Origin: 'Nostoc azollae' 0708
GTDB taxonomy: Bacteria > Cyanobacteriota > Cyanobacteriia > Cyanobacteriales > Nostocaceae
Assembly: GCF_000196515.1 (NCBI RefSeq)
Contig: NC_014248.1
Location: forward strand, 1,163,501 to 1,227,500
Direction: 5' to 3'
DNA: 64,000 bases
A program made the translations under genes and the position numbers. This document shows, one piece after another, positions 50,609 through 60,567 of this stretch (the stretch's first letter is position 1; every line of letters starts with the position of its first letter). The notes under the pieces were generated by a model that ran no database searches, was not told the origin of the DNA, and saw only the letters and a list, made by a program, of their open reading frames with translations.

Positions 50609-51100
50609 CTATTGCTCTATTGTTAAGGTGTAGTTATCTTGAACTCCGGGGTTAAATGTACCTACCCAAAGCTGATAAATACCTTTTTTCCAGTTGCGAT
50701 CGCTCACACTAGCCTCTTTACTTTTACCAATATCATCACCACAGCGAATTGTTCCATCATCTGGCCCTTTGATGAATATAGTGGTATCTTTACCACCGCT
50801 GTTAATTAATATTTTTAGGTTATCAAAGTCTTTTTCTAGAACCAGGATGTGATCAGGATTAGGATCACCAAAACCAATACACACTTTTTGATCGCGATCA
50901 CGGTTACTCATTGCAGAGAAGGAGTAAGAACCACCTGTAAAACCAGTCACAATTCCTTTTTGCGCTTCAAACCCTGGTGACAGTTTCAGGGTTCCAAAGT
51001 TGGCTTTTTGGGCTAATACAGGTGTAGCCATGATAGTGATAATGGACGCTAATAGCCAGCTAGCTTGACAAAATTGAAGCCAAAAGTGACTCTCTCTCAT
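50609..51100 (-). CDS. Exported cyanobacterial protein, function unknown
   Basis: A 163-residue protein with a signal peptide (SWLLASIITIMATPVLA, cleaved after ALA-like VLA-Q). The mature part is beta-rich with Gly and Asp (GDPNPDHILVLEKDFDNLKI, INSGGKDTTIFIKGPDDGTI) and ends GVQDNYTLTIEQ, in the manner of bacterial pre-peptidase C-terminal jelly-roll domains. GGGAGG lies 6 bases before the ATG, a strong ribosome-binding site. It is probably periplasmic. No partner is evident. Confidence 0.75.
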   Translation of the reverse strand: MRESHFWLQFCQASWLLASIITIMATPVLAQKANFGTLKLSPGFEAQKGIVTGFTGGSYSFSAMSNRDRDQKVCIGFGDPNPDHILVLEKDFDNLKILINSGGKDTTIFIKGPDDGTIRCGDDIGKSKEASVSDRNWKKGIYQLWVGTFNPGVQDNYTLTIEQ

Positions 51101-51270
51101 ATTAGCCCTCCCAAATAATTTTCTCTAACTGTAGATACTAATTTTAGGTAAGAACATGATCAATTGGGAGTCGCTATGTGACATTTGAATCTGACACAAA
51201 CATAAAATTAACGATGTTGAGATCCCCGCCTTCTGAAAAAAAGCCGAGGTTCTACCTTTTCAGGAATAAT

Positions 51271-52947
51271 TCATAACCCGAGGTTGAAAAATATACCGCC
51301 TTTCAGAGTTCTTGATTCACTCCTGTAAGTACTAACTGTAAGTGATCGCAAATTGTTAAATAGTGGTTTAGCCAACACCTCTACAAATTTGAGAATCGGT
51401 AGCTGACGTTCCAGAATATCTTGGCTCTTTTTCCAGTCAATATATACATAACCTTGGTTTGATTTAGGGAAGACAGCTACATCATCCTGAAAATTGGGAT
51501 TATCAAGGAAAGAATTTTCCCGACTGGAGAGAATTTTCTCCAAGGTTCCCAAATCAGAGGTGAAAATTTCATAATTATCAATGGTTGTATGGGCTCCCCG
51601 GATTTTTGCTTCGAAGTTGACATCTGCTTGATCTTGAGTAGTAGCAGTTAACTCTGTCCAAGCGGAGACTGTTTGCTGGTTGAGGGTGAGGGAACTGACA
51701 TTAAAACCCTTGTTCTTAGCAACCTGATCTAATCGCGCTATACCTGATTCTAATTGCGGTGTTTTTTCCACGACAAACACCCAATCAGGGTTTCTATTTG
51801 CTGGATTGGGTAAAAGACCAATTGCATATTCTCCTACTACCCAACTAAAAATATCCTCATTCAAGTTTAAACCCCAGTGATTTTTTACATCAACCACAGC
51901 TTTGAGCCAACGAGAAATAGCCTCTTCCGGTGAACCATAGATTGTTGCTGTTCCTTGTTGCCAGAGTTTTGCTAAATTACTCTCACCCAGATTGGTTAAA
52001 TTTGCACCTGTGATCGCCAAACCTACCGATTTTGGAATATACTGCAATGCACCCACAGGTTTAGACAGTGGAACAGATACAGGTACAACTTCGGACGCAG
52101 TGAAAAATGTACTTTCAGCCAAAAGTCCTTGGGAATTTAATACCAAAGAAATGAATTGGCTGTTATAGGTTGATTCTCGCAGTTCTAGACCTTGCCATTG
52201 TGCAACCAGTGGCAAATTTAGGAAACTTACAGCTACAGCACCTTTAGGTAATTCTTTAATAGCTTGCTCATATTCGGGATAACTGCTCAAATTTAAATCT
52301 GGAGCTTGAACATTATTAATTGCTTCTCGCAGCACCTTAATATCATTAGCAAACAGGACAAAATTATCAATAACCGCACCAGCTAAACTATTTTGGATTT
52401 TGGACTTTGGATTTTGGATTTCTGTGAGTCTTGCTATTTCGGGATAGTCATAAAGTAATTTCACACCATTATATTGTTCTACTTCTAAATTTGTTCCAGT
52501 TAAAGCCCGCTTAGAAAACAACACTTCCACAAACTCGCGGCTTTTTTCTGGGTTATCAGTAGAAAGTGCCATGAAATACCCTGGCTGTAGTCCATTTTCT
52601 GGATCACGGTCTATATCTTGGCTAGTAACAGCCAATGTAATTTCATTATTGAGCCAAGGTTTAATATCGTCCTGGTAATTTATATTACTTTTTGCTAATA
52701 AACTGTTTTTGAATTTAGAAATTTCCCCTTGTTGTTCTATTGCTTGCAAACGGTCAGGATTAACCAGCAATGACACCATTACAGGTGAGAACTTCGACAC
52801 AAATATAGCAGCCCCTGGTTGAGAGATAAGGGTGCTGAATTTCACGGGAATTCTGCCGAAAAACCAGTAAAAGCCAGCAACCGCAATTAGTAGCACAGCA
52901 ATGACACCAGCTATTATGAAACCAAAAAAGGAACGTTGATTATTCAC
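51271..52947 (-). CDS. DUF3352-family membrane-anchored protein
   Basis: A protein of about 558 residues (GTG at 52947; a TTG two codons earlier is possible). There is one N-terminal membrane span (FIIAGVIAVLLIAVAGFYWF), and the rest is probably periplasmic. Motifs recognised from DUF3352: LVNPDRLQAIEQQGE, DDIKPWLNNEITLAVTSQDI, SVGLAITGANLTNLGESN and SNQGYVYIDWKKSQDIL. At about 52384-52426 an AAATCCA-type heptamer array is translated in frame as [11 protein letters not shown], an insertion in the coding sequence. No stop is introduced, so the gene looks functional. The role of DUF3352 is unknown. Confidence 0.85.
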   Translation of the reverse strand: MNNQRSFFGFIIAGVIAVLLIAVAGFYWFFGRIPVKFSTLISQPGAAIFVSKFSPVMVSLLVNPDRLQAIEQQGEISKFKNSLLAKSNINYQDDIKPWLNNEITLAVTSQDIDRDPENGLQPGYFMALSTDNPEKSREFVEVLFSKRALTGTNLEVEQYNGVKLLYDYPEIARLTEIQNPKSKIQNSLAGAVIDNFVLFANDIKVLREAINNVQAPDLNLSSYPEYEQAIKELPKGAVAVSFLNLPLVAQWQGLELRESTYNSQFISLVLNSQGLLAESTFFTASEVVPVSVPLSKPVGALQYIPKSVGLAITGANLTNLGESNLAKLWQQGTATIYGSPEEAISRWLKAVVDVKNHWGLNLNEDIFSWVVGEYAIGLLPNPANRNPDWVFVVEKTPQLESGIARLDQVAKNKGFNVSSLTLNQQTVSAWTELTATTQDQADVNFEAKIRGAHTTIDNYEIFTSDLGTLEKILSSRENSFLDNPNFQDDVAVFPKSNQGYVYIDWKKSQDILERQLPILKFVEVLAKPLFNNLRSLTVSTYRSESRTLKGGIFFNLGL

Positions 52948-53011
52948 ATTCAACCTATTTTCTCACTTTTCTGCCACCATGAAATAGTATAGGATTCTTT
53001 AGGAAAACTAC

Positions 53012-53371
53012 ATGACAGGTAAATATTTTGGTCAATCCTTGACCCAGATTAGCGTGGAAGAACTAGCAAAACGTCTTGCTGACAGTGAGCCTGGTTTGCA
53101 GTTGATAGACGTGCGCGAACCTAAAGAAGTGGAAATAGCCAGTATTGAGGGCTTTGTCAACCTGCCTCTGAGTGAATTTGCACAATGGGGTGAAGAAGTA
53201 CCTAATCGTTTTGACCCTAATGCAGAAACTATTGTTCTGTGTCATCACGGTGTTCGTTCTGCTCAAATGTGTCAATGGTTAGTAGCTCAAGGTTTTACAA
53301 ATGTTAAAAATATTACGGGCGGTATTTCTGCCTACTCCATATTAGTTGATTCAGCAATTCCTCAGTATTAG
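53012..53371 (+). CDS. Single-domain rhodanese-like protein
   Basis: A 119-residue rhodanese domain. The N-terminal ISVEELAKRLAD and LIDVREPKEVEIASIEG are typical, and the active-site loop is CHHGVRS with the sulphur-carrying Cys77. The C-terminus has NITGGISAYS. It may transfer sulphur or sense redox state; no partner is indicated. It is divergent from the upstream DUF3352 gene (60 bases apart, back to back), so a shared promoter region is likely. Confidence 0.9.
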   Translation: MTGKYFGQSLTQISVEELAKRLADSEPGLQLIDVREPKEVEIASIEGFVNLPLSEFAQWGEEVPNRFDPNAETIVLCHHGVRSAQMCQWLVAQGFTNVKNITGGISAYSILVDSAIPQY

Positions 53372-53749
53372 GAAATAGGTCAGTTATAAGTTATTGCTGT
53401 TAACTGCCTTCTTCCCCCTTTATTTGCTCACAACTAGCCATGTAACAGAACCCAAATGGATCTTTTGTATATTCAACTACAGCTTATTCAAGGGATGTGA
53501 TGAAATAATATGATTAAGTAGAGCTGAGTTTATCTTTTTTTGTGCTATAGGTGAGGCTGTATGAGTGAATACGCATAAAATAAATGCTGAAGGGAAGCTT
53601 TGCACTAGAAGCTTTGCACTAAATTAATATAGTATAAGTATATAATTTGTAATCTTGACTTAATTAATAATTAATCTTTTTTTGTGTGGTGAACACCACG
53701 GATTTTTTCAAACCTTGGTTAAAATTTGCCTTCAGTAAAATATCCTCCT
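53372..53749. other. Intergenic region upstream of hrcA
   Basis: About 375 bases, AT-rich. I looked for a CIRCE element (TTAGCACTC and its inverted partner) and did not find one. AAGCTTTGCACTA occurs twice in tandem at about 53596-53622. Confidence 0.45.
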
Positions 53750-54847
53750 ATGCAAGTCCAGCTGACAAATCGACAACAGCATATACTTTGGGCAACTGTG
53801 CGCCACTATATTGCTACAGCAGAACCTGTTGGTTCTAAAGCCCTAATTGAAGAATTTGACCTTGGTGTTAGTTCCGCAACCATCCGCAATGTCATGGGCG
53901 TTTTAGAAAAATCAGGATTACTTTACCAACCACATACTTCTGCGGGTAGAATACCTTCTGATTCTGGTTATCGGATTTATGTTGATCAACTTATTACACC
54001 TTCTCTGCGAGACCCTACACGAACAGAAGCTTTAACTAAAGAAGTGGAAAATGCTTTACAACAACGTCTCCATTGGGAAGATTGGAGTTTGGAAGCTTTT
54101 TTACAAGGTGCGGCTCAAATTTTGGCAACTTTGAGTGGCTGTATTACCTTGATTACTATGCCACAAACAACTACAGTGCAGTTAATACATTTGCAATTAG
54201 TGCAAATTGAAGGTGATAGAATTATGCTGATTGTGGTGACAGATAGTTATGAGACACATTCTAAGGTGATGGATTTGTTCACTGCGTCGTCAGAAACTAA
54301 ACCTGATCCAGCAGTAATTGATCACGAATTACAGATTGTTTCTAACTTTTTGAATAGCCATTTACGAGGACGAAGTTTATTAGAATTAGCCAAACTGGAT
54401 TGGAGTGAATTAGATCAAGAGTTTCAACGCTATGGAGAATTCTTGAAAAATTCAGTTGCAGAATTAGCGCGTCGGACCGTGGTACCAAATGCAACACAAA
54501 TTATGGTGAGGGGTGTGGGTGAGGTGTTACGTCAACCAGAGTTTTCTCAAGTACAACAAGTACAAACTATCATCCATCTTTTAGAAGAAGAACAAGAGCA
54601 ATTATGGCGGTTAATTTGTGAAGAATCAGATGTTGAGGAAATGGGTAAGCCAAGGGTGACAGTGAGAATTGGGACAGAAAATCCACTAGAACCGATTCGG
54701 ACTTGTTCATTAATTTCGTCTACTTATCGTCGGGGTTCTATCCCTGTGGGAAGTGTAGGTGTTTTGGGTCCAACTCGGTTAGACTATGAAGGTGCGATCG
54801 CAGTTGTGGCAGCCGCAGCAGATTATCTATCGGAAGCTTTTAGTTAA
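53750..54847 (+). CDS. hrcA: Heat-inducible transcription repressor HrcA
   Basis: A 365-residue repressor starting [20 protein letters not shown]; the TTG eight codons upstream is rejected, as TCCTCC just before the ATG is not a Shine-Dalgarno either and the ATG start fits the family. The winged-helix DNA-binding domain ([20 protein letters not shown] and [18 protein letters not shown]) is followed by the GAF-like and dimerisation domains ([30 protein letters not shown]). It normally represses groESL by binding CIRCE. Intact. Confidence 0.94.
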   Translation: MQVQLTNRQQHILWATVRHYIATAEPVGSKALIEEFDLGVSSATIRNVMGVLEKSGLLYQPHTSAGRIPSDSGYRIYVDQLITPSLRDPTRTEALTKEVENALQQRLHWEDWSLEAFLQGAAQILATLSGCITLITMPQTTTVQLIHLQLVQIEGDRIMLIVVTDSYETHSKVMDLFTASSETKPDPAVIDHELQIVSNFLNSHLRGRSLLELAKLDWSELDQEFQRYGEFLKNSVAELARRTVVPNATQIMVRGVGEVLRQPEFSQVQQVQTIIHLLEEEQEQLWRLICEESDVEEMGKPRVTVRIGTENPLEPIRTCSLISSTYRRGSIPVGSVGVLGPTRLDYEGAIAVVAAAADYLSEAFS

Positions 54848-54860
54848 ACTTCATAAGTTT

Positions 54861-55530
54861 ATGCTGAGAAAAATTTCTTTTGGTTTATTATGGCTAGGAT
54901 TTATTTCCTATGCCTTTTTACTTGCTCCTCCTGATCAACCACATACTTTGGAGTTAATTAAAAATCTTTCTACAGGTAATTTCCAAGGGATTAATACTGT
55001 CATAATTACCTGATATTACATTATGGGTATCTGGCCTTTAATCTACGGTGCGTATTGATGGGAGAAAGCAAAAATCCACGCTTGGCCGTTTGCTAAAGGT
55101 TCCTTTGCAGTTGGTGCTTTTGCACTTTTACCGTATTTAGCTTTAAGAGGACCGAATCCAGAATTTGTAGGTCGAAAAAAATCTATTGATCAAAATATTT
55201 GATTCTCGCATCACTGGTGTTTTACTAACTTTAGGTGCAGGTCCTTTAGTTGTATATAGTTTGTAAGGAGACTGGGTTAATTTTGCTCAACAATGGCAAA
55301 CTAGCAGATTTATTCATGTCATGAGTCTGGATTTTTGTATGTTGAGTTTATTATTGCGTACCTTATTCGTAGATAATATAACGGGACGGGATCGGAAGGA
55401 TAATCCATTATTTTGGCTATTTTCTGTAGTTCCTTTATTTGGTGCGTTGATTTATTTGTGTGCGCGTCCATCTTTGGAAGAAGTGGATGTAGAATTAACA
55501 GCTAATCAGCAAGCAACATTGACAAAATAA
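54861..55530 (+). pseudogene. Multi-span cyanobacterial membrane protein, decayed
   Basis: MLRKISFGLLWLGFISYAFL and LAPPDQPHTLELIKNLSTGN begin the protein; a TGA stops it at 55013. Other frames continue with YIMGIWPLIYGAY, then GSFAVGAFALLPYLALRGPN, GVLLTLGAGPLVVYSL, and FIHVMSLDFCMLSLLLRTLF to PLFGALIYLCARPSLEEVDV. About six hydrophobic spans can be traced. I recognise the layout as a conserved unnamed membrane family of cyanobacteria. It starts 14 bases after hrcA, so it was probably co-transcribed with it. Confidence 0.65.
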
Positions 55531-55597
55531 TTTAACGTGAGATTTGGTTTACAAGTATGATTAAGGCTATTAGTTAGATAGTTCAAATTCAAGCAAT

Positions 55598-55762
55598 ATG
55601 TTAATCAGATTCACAGTGGAAAACTTTCTATCCTTTAACCAAACCGAACCTGATGTTCTTTTTACCAAAAATCAAGCAGAACGTGATTTGCGGATGATGA
55701 AGTGCAAGCAGAGAATTTCTAGTGGTTTTCGCTCATTCGATGAAAGTGGTTTCATTCGCTAA
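55598..55762 (+). pseudogene. Chimeric scrap: ATPase-like N-terminus joined to IS66 transposase C-terminus
   Basis: The first 12-14 codons read MLIRFTVENFLSFN, the usual start of AAA_15/OLD-like ATPases. From about 55655 it reads VLFTKNQAERDLRMMKCKQ and SSGFRSFDES, the C-terminal signature of IS66 transposases (NNQAERDxRMxKVKQ). The join is in frame and the stop is at 55762. An IS66 element probably inserted near the start of the ATPase gene and most of both was then deleted. Confidence 0.55.
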
Positions 55763-55768
55763 TATCCT

Positions 55769-56035
55769 TTATTTTCTTTCTACTGCTTCTAAACATGGTC
55801 TTAATCTCCTGGAAGTTATTACTGAGGTGCGCCAAAAACCATCTCCTGCTTTAAACCTTAGTTCCTTCATGTTGCTATGTCGTGAACCATTAGGCGTGTC
55901 AACATGAGGTCGTCCTAATTCCGAACCGAAAGCTTCTAATAGACCAGCACGAGCAAGTAACCTATTCTGCACTTCTTCTGGTAGAGCATCAAATTCTGGC
56001 TCAAAATCCTGATGAAACTCAACAACCCAACTCAT
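55769..56035 (-). pseudogene. HigB/Gp49-like toxin, C-terminally damaged
   Basis: MSWVVEFHQDFEPEFDALPE, then VQNRLLARAGLLEAFGSELG, RPHVDTPNGSRHSNMKELRF and KAGDGFW are typical of the RelE-superfamily HigB/Gp49 toxins, which cleave mRNA on the ribosome. After FW the expected core strand (RVAFAFDPKRKA) is absent and the frame runs into unrelated residues. A short ATG frame at the end (MFRSSRKKIKDISE) resembles the start of the partner antitoxin. The operon is cut by the IS66 scrap on one side and bordered by an IS5 copy at its 5' end, so it is probably inactive. Confidence 0.6.
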
Positions 56036-56042
56036 TAGAGAG

Positions 56043-57176
56043 GTCCGAAAATTTAGAAAGGAGTCTGTGTCTGGCTTTCCATAGTGTTAAGATGAGGAAA
56101 GAGCCAAGGAAAGAATCAGGGTTGGGAATAGTAACTGATAGTTCCTATCCATGAAGATGTTGATGACAAATTCATAACTGACCTCATATCCATAACATTT
56201 ATGAAATGGGCAAAACTAATGAACCAATTCCTAATGTGACTAAACCACAAATAGTAAGAATTACTTGTGAGTAAATTGGGGAATCCAGGGGAAATCTTTG
56301 TTGAGGTACCCGGAATATTGTTACAAGTCTAATGACCTGTTCAACAACAATACCCTTGGTGAAAAACTCCTTGTTTCCTGCCTTTTGTTCTGAGGTTAAT
56401 TCTGCTTTACGTGGTTTCTTATAAGCTGTGCTAATATTCTTTCCTCCTTGATATGCTTTATCTCCTTCAAATATTTGGTTGTTATGGAACTCTTCTTGTT
56501 GCTCTCGAAATAAGCTAATATCACTGCTTGGGCCTTTTTCTCCTACTTCTACATCGACAATATCTTTTCCTTCTGGTAAGTTGACAAACTGATTTTTAAA
56601 TCTGTGCTGCTTGTTCTTACCTGGAAAATACTTTTCTTGGTCCTGATTATCTGAAGGTCTTCCTCATGGGTGTTCCATGCTGTCCACTATTAAGTGAAAC
56701 TCCGTCAATAGTTCTATGGCCATGGCATGCATAATCGCTATCATGCTTTTCTACCTGTTCAAGGAGACTAGGAGGGAAAACATCTCGTAATATCTCTAGC
56801 CAGTAATGAAATGTGTCCTTTGCTTCCGTTTTCCATATACCGAAATGCAAACTTAAAACCTCAAATGTTGGCATTTTCGTCAAATAGAACAAGCATAGAC
56901 ATACCTGTTCTTTTATCTCTAGTTTCCTTTTCCCCCCTGCTCCTTTCTGAATTTATACCTATCTTTTTACTTTCTATGTCACCTTGAAGTTTTCTCTGGT
57001 GCATTTCACCTTTGGCTAACAAGTCCTGAAACTGATGGTTAGTTATTCCCAGTATTTGTTTTCTACCATGTGGATATTCTTGAATATAGTTAATTTAGTG
57101 GATTTTTCCTTTTGCTACACCCTCAAAATTCCCTTCTACTATTTTTTTGACACCAAGTTAATTTTCGTGACAGGTC
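56043..57176 (-). mobile_element. IS5-family element, copy B
   Basis: It is about 1.13 kb, in opposite orientation to copy A (40645-41454). Transposase frames on the minus strand: LTKMPTFEVLSLHFGIWKTE then AKDTFHYWLEILRDVFPPSL, then a catalytic-domain region interrupted by stops (56390-56640, KKPRKAELTSEQK-like). The ends, read inward, are GGTCCGAAAATTTAGAAAGG and GACCTGTCACGAAAATTAAC. The transposase has several frameshifts. It lies directly upstream of the toxin remnant. Confidence 0.7.
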
Positions 57177-57984
57177 TAAGGGCTAAATCATCTCTTCGCC
57201 ATGTTACCCAAGTTCTTTTACTATTGAGATGACTCCAAAACCTTTTGCAAATAAGCAGGATGCTTATTTGCAATTAACTTGAGCCGAACTGGATGATTGC
57301 AACCAGCTTGCAATTATTTTCAGTCGGTTTGCAATTAATTCGATCTGAACTGCAATCATCTTATTTGCAATTAATTTGAGCCACAAATTGTCTTGTTTGC
57401 AAGCTGGAGCATTTATTTATGTTTGTGAGCCGCAACACATACCACCATTCTTCTCGCCACTGTCCAGGGGAACCTCAAGCATCAGTGGTAAGGGCTAAGG
57501 CGGAAATAATGCCAAAGTTGGGGGGTTTGAAAAAACGCTTATCACCTGTTTGGAAGACAAATTTCCTACCTATTGTGGTGCCTGCAGTTAAAGCCATGGT
57601 TGTCCAATGAATGAATGGTCAGCCCTTAGTAATAAACTGACTCCGAGAGAGGTAATTAAGGCGCTGCGGAGATTAAAGGATGGTGGTTGATCATTTGCGT
57701 GTTTGCTAATTACTCATGACAATATCCATTGGGTTGATAGACAAGTTGTGATCGCTATTAAAATTAATTCAGGCCGCAATGTCCAGTGTCGTGTGCCAAT
57801 CCCTAAAATCAGGAATAGACTCAGAAATAGAATTTGACAATCTCTAATATCTTTAAACATTACCCCTTGATGCGGGGATTTCCTCTAACTTTCCATCAAT
57901 TTAGACGAGAATAGGGCTAAATAATATTCTTGTTACAATTTCTGTTACGGATTTTGTTGCAAATATAGAAATACAGCAAGAAAA
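57177..57984. other. Gene-poor region with a repeat cluster at 57244-57395
   Basis: Within 57244-57395 the unit TTTGCAATTAA occurs three times with variations (about 57267, 57328, 57364), followed twice by (T/C)TTGAGCC or TTCGATC and GAACTG. The open frame at 57419-57610 (MFVSRNTYHHSSRHCPGEPQ) and the following LTPREVIKALRRLKDGG (about 57640) have no family that I can name. Confidence 0.4.
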
Positions 57985-58070
57985 ATGCCGTTAACCCAGC
58001 ACCACCGTTGAGAATATCATTACCACCATAGCCATAGATGGTGTCTGCCAAATTTATACCTGCAAGTATA
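57985..58070 (-). pseudogene. RTX/hemolysin-type calcium-binding repeat scrap
   Basis: The minus strand reads GINLADTIYGYGGNDILNGG followed by AGLT; GGNDILNGGAG is a canonical RTX nonapeptide pair. Nothing else of the protein is left. Confidence 0.55.
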
Positions 58071-58275
58071 GGGTAAAATATTAGATACGAGTACCTTGAA
58101 AAGTACCGTTGTCATTGGAACTAGTACCGCCGTGAATTCAAAATGCTTCTTTCAGAACAGCTAAGCCAACAAAATTCAAAATTTATATGGTGTAAGCTTT
58201 TCAGAGATTTGGAATGGTTGGTTTATTTACGCGGTACTGTACTAGTGCCATGAATAGTAGCCATTTGCTATCTTG

Positions 58276-59544
58276 TCAGCATTTTATCTTTTTTCCCAAT
58301 TCTGGAGTTTTTCCCTTCAAGCCAATCATCAATTTGAGTGTAAATATTTTGAGCATGGGTACTCGCTCCATCAAGTATAAACCTAGGCGTCGTAAAATTA
58401 CCACTGGGAAAAAATTATTAGAAAACACTCTATCTAACAAATCAGTAAAACCTAAAATTGTCAGGTTTTCTTTTTTTCGCCAACTTTCATATTTTTTGAG
58501 AATCTCAATTTTACCGATATCTTCACCAGCTTGGTTTGCTGTTTGGATAACTTCCGCTAATGCTGCTGCGTCACGAATCCCTAAATTCAAACCTTGTCCA
58601 CCGACAGGATGACAGTTGTGTGCTGCGTCACCGACTAAAGCCAAACGGGGGAGAACATAGCGATCACTCTGCATCAACTGTACCTGAAAAATAAAGCGAT
58701 CACCTAATAATTCCAATTTACCCATCTGATCACCATAATACTTGGTGAGTTCAGCCAAAAATTCCTCATCACTCAGAGCACACAAGGCTTTTGCTTCTTC
58801 ATGGGGTGCAGTCCAAACAATGCGGCAACGATTCCCCGGTAAAGGTAAAATTGCAAAAGGTCCACTAGACCAAAATTTTTCGTAGGCTGTATAATTATGT
58901 GATTTTTCTGGTTTCACAAAAGCCACAATACAAGACTGCCAATATTTCCAGCCTTTTGTTTTAATTCCCGCTGCTTGACGAATTGGCGACTTTGAACCAT
59001 CAGCCGCTGCTAATAATTTACTCCGAATTGACCGATTCTCACCTTCAAATTTGATATTAATGGTAACTATATCTTGCTCATTCTGCGTACTTACTACTTC
59101 TGCAGGACATAGATAAGTTACATCTTTACAACCTGCCAAAAATTCCTGTAAAGGTTGTAACAGTGCATAATGTTCTCCCACATAACCTAATTCTTGTAAC
59201 CCTAAATCAGAATCTTGAAATTTCACCACCTCAGAATAGTCTGCGTCAGATAAACGCACCTGTCTATATTTAGCTATATTAGGCAGTATTTTATCCCAAA
59301 TTCCAATTCCTTGAAAAATTCGGGCTGACAGCAGATGTACAGCATAAGTTTGGCCTTTAGCTACTGCGGCAGATGTCACCTTGGCTTCAATTAGCAGTAT
59401 ACTTAAGCCAGAGTCTTTTAAAGCAGCAGCCAGAGTTAAACCAACAATCCCACCACCGACAATTACCAAATCATAATCATATCCCCGTTGGTTTGTGGGT
59501 GTGTGAGAAGAGGGAAGAATTTGAGTAAGCTGGGTAAGTGACAT
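58276..59544 (-). CDS. UbiH/Coq6-family FAD-dependent hydroxylase
   Basis: A 422-residue flavin monooxygenase. The FAD motif DLVIVGGGIVGLTLAAALKD is at residues 25-44, the second motif LLAAADGSKSPIRQAAGI is in the middle, and RLALVGDAAHNCHPVGGQGL then NLGIRDAAALAE follow near 318. Relatives hydroxylate the quinone ring in ubiquinone synthesis; in cyanobacteria the substrate is uncertain and may be a plastoquinone, tocopherol or carotenoid precursor. A 90-base gap separates it from yebC, with the same direction. Intact. Confidence 0.88.
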   Translation of the reverse strand: MSLTQLTQILPSSHTPTNQRGYDYDLVIVGGGIVGLTLAAALKDSGLSILLIEAKVTSAAVAKGQTYAVHLLSARIFQGIGIWDKILPNIAKYRQVRLSDADYSEVVKFQDSDLGLQELGYVGEHYALLQPLQEFLAGCKDVTYLCPAEVVSTQNEQDIVTINIKFEGENRSIRSKLLAAADGSKSPIRQAAGIKTKGWKYWQSCIVAFVKPEKSHNYTAYEKFWSSGPFAILPLPGNRCRIVWTAPHEEAKALCALSDEEFLAELTKYYGDQMGKLELLGDRFIFQVQLMQSDRYVLPRLALVGDAAHNCHPVGGQGLNLGIRDAAALAEVIQTANQAGEDIGKIEILKKYESWRKKENLTILGFTDLLDRVFSNNFFPVVILRRLGLYLMERVPMLKIFTLKLMIGLKGKTPELGKKIKC

Positions 59545-59634
59545 TGTTAAGATAGATCACGGCGTTTTACCTATTATTTTTACGCAAGTTCCCTAAGAGA
59601 GCAAGGGATCGCAGTCGGTTAACCGTGCAGAATA

Positions 59635-60390
59635 CTAAGCCATTGCAGCCATTAAATTCTCAGCCATTTCAAAATTAGCCGTGACATTCTGCACATCATC
59701 TAACCCTTCTAAAGTATCAATTAATTTAAGAAGAGATTTAGCCTGATCAGGATCTGTAACTTCCACCTGATTCCCAGGAATCCAACGCAACTCTATATCT
59801 GTAACATTAAAACCCTTTGTTTTCAATGTGTGACTAAGTTTTTCTAAATTTACCAGCTCAGTAAAAACCTCAACCATTTCCTCAGCAATCATTTCATAGG
59901 ACTCAGCATCACCTTCCAATGAAGCTTCTAAAAGCTGTTCTTCATTAACCCGACCCTCAACTATACACACCCATTTTTGGGCAAATATCCAACTCACACA
60001 ACCAGTTTCACCCAAATTCCCGCCATTTTTGCTAAAAGAAACCCGCAAATCTGCGGCTGTGCGATTACGATTATCTGTGAGGGCTTCAATTAAAATCGCC
60101 ACACCACCAGGACCATAACCTTCATAGCGAATTTCTTCTAAACTGGAGTTATCGCCCCCAAAAGTACCAGCACCCTTGGCAATCGCTCTTTCAATATTAT
60201 CATTGGGAATTCCCGCCGCCTTCGCCTTATCAATCGCCGTCCGCAGTTGAAAATTTCCCGCCGCATCTGGTACACCATTTCTCGCAGCAACTATTATCGC
60301 CCGCGATAGCTGCGTAAAGACATTTCCCCTTTTTGCATCTACTATCGCCTTCTGATGCTTAATATTTGCCCATTTACTATGTCCTGCCAT
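59635..60390 (-). CDS. yebC: YebC/PmpR-family protein
   Basis: A 251-residue protein of normal length with the full family signature: [56 protein letters not shown] and [20 protein letters not shown]. Members act as DNA-binding transcriptional regulators, and some aid translation of difficult motifs on the ribosome (TACO1 relatives). Which role applies here cannot be told. Intact. Confidence 0.95.
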   Translation of the reverse strand: MAGHSKWANIKHQKAIVDAKRGNVFTQLSRAIIVAARNGVPDAAGNFQLRTAIDKAKAAGIPNDNIERAIAKGAGTFGGDNSSLEEIRYEGYGPGGVAILIEALTDNRNRTAADLRVSFSKNGGNLGETGCVSWIFAQKWVCIVEGRVNEEQLLEASLEGDAESYEMIAEEMVEVFTELVNLEKLSHTLKTKGFNVTDIELRWIPGNQVEVTDPDQAKSLLKLIDTLEGLDDVQNVTANFEMAENLMAAMA

Positions 60391-60439
60391 AAAGAAAGAA
60401 AAATGTTAACAGTCTATTCAAACATAGAATATAACGTCA

Positions 60440-60468
60440 TTGGTGATTGGTGATTGGTGATTGGTGGG
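60440..60468. repeat. STRR heptamer array (TTGGTGA x3)
   Basis: Three to four tandem TTGGTGA units about 50 bases before the yebC start, on the upstream side of that minus-strand gene. Confidence 0.8.
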
Positions 60469-60567
60469 CATTAGAAAAATCACTTCCCCATCTTCCCCAT
60501 CTCCCTCATCTCCCCAGTCCTGATTCCCTGCTAGAAGATCATTGATTGTGCAAGTTCTCAAGTTTTG

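Noticed and set aside
51222-51260. Terminator for the DUF3352 gene
   Set aside because: The stem CCTCGGC/GGCGGGG is imperfect and the T run is in the loop, not after it, so I did not list it.
53372-53749. CIRCE operator expected near hrcA
   Set aside because: TTAGCACTC with an inverted partner was not found by eye; the regulated groESL genes are elsewhere.
57419-57610. 63-codon ORF MFVSRNTYHHSSRHC
   Set aside because: No family recognised, no upstream Shine-Dalgarno, and it lies in a repeat-rich decayed stretch.
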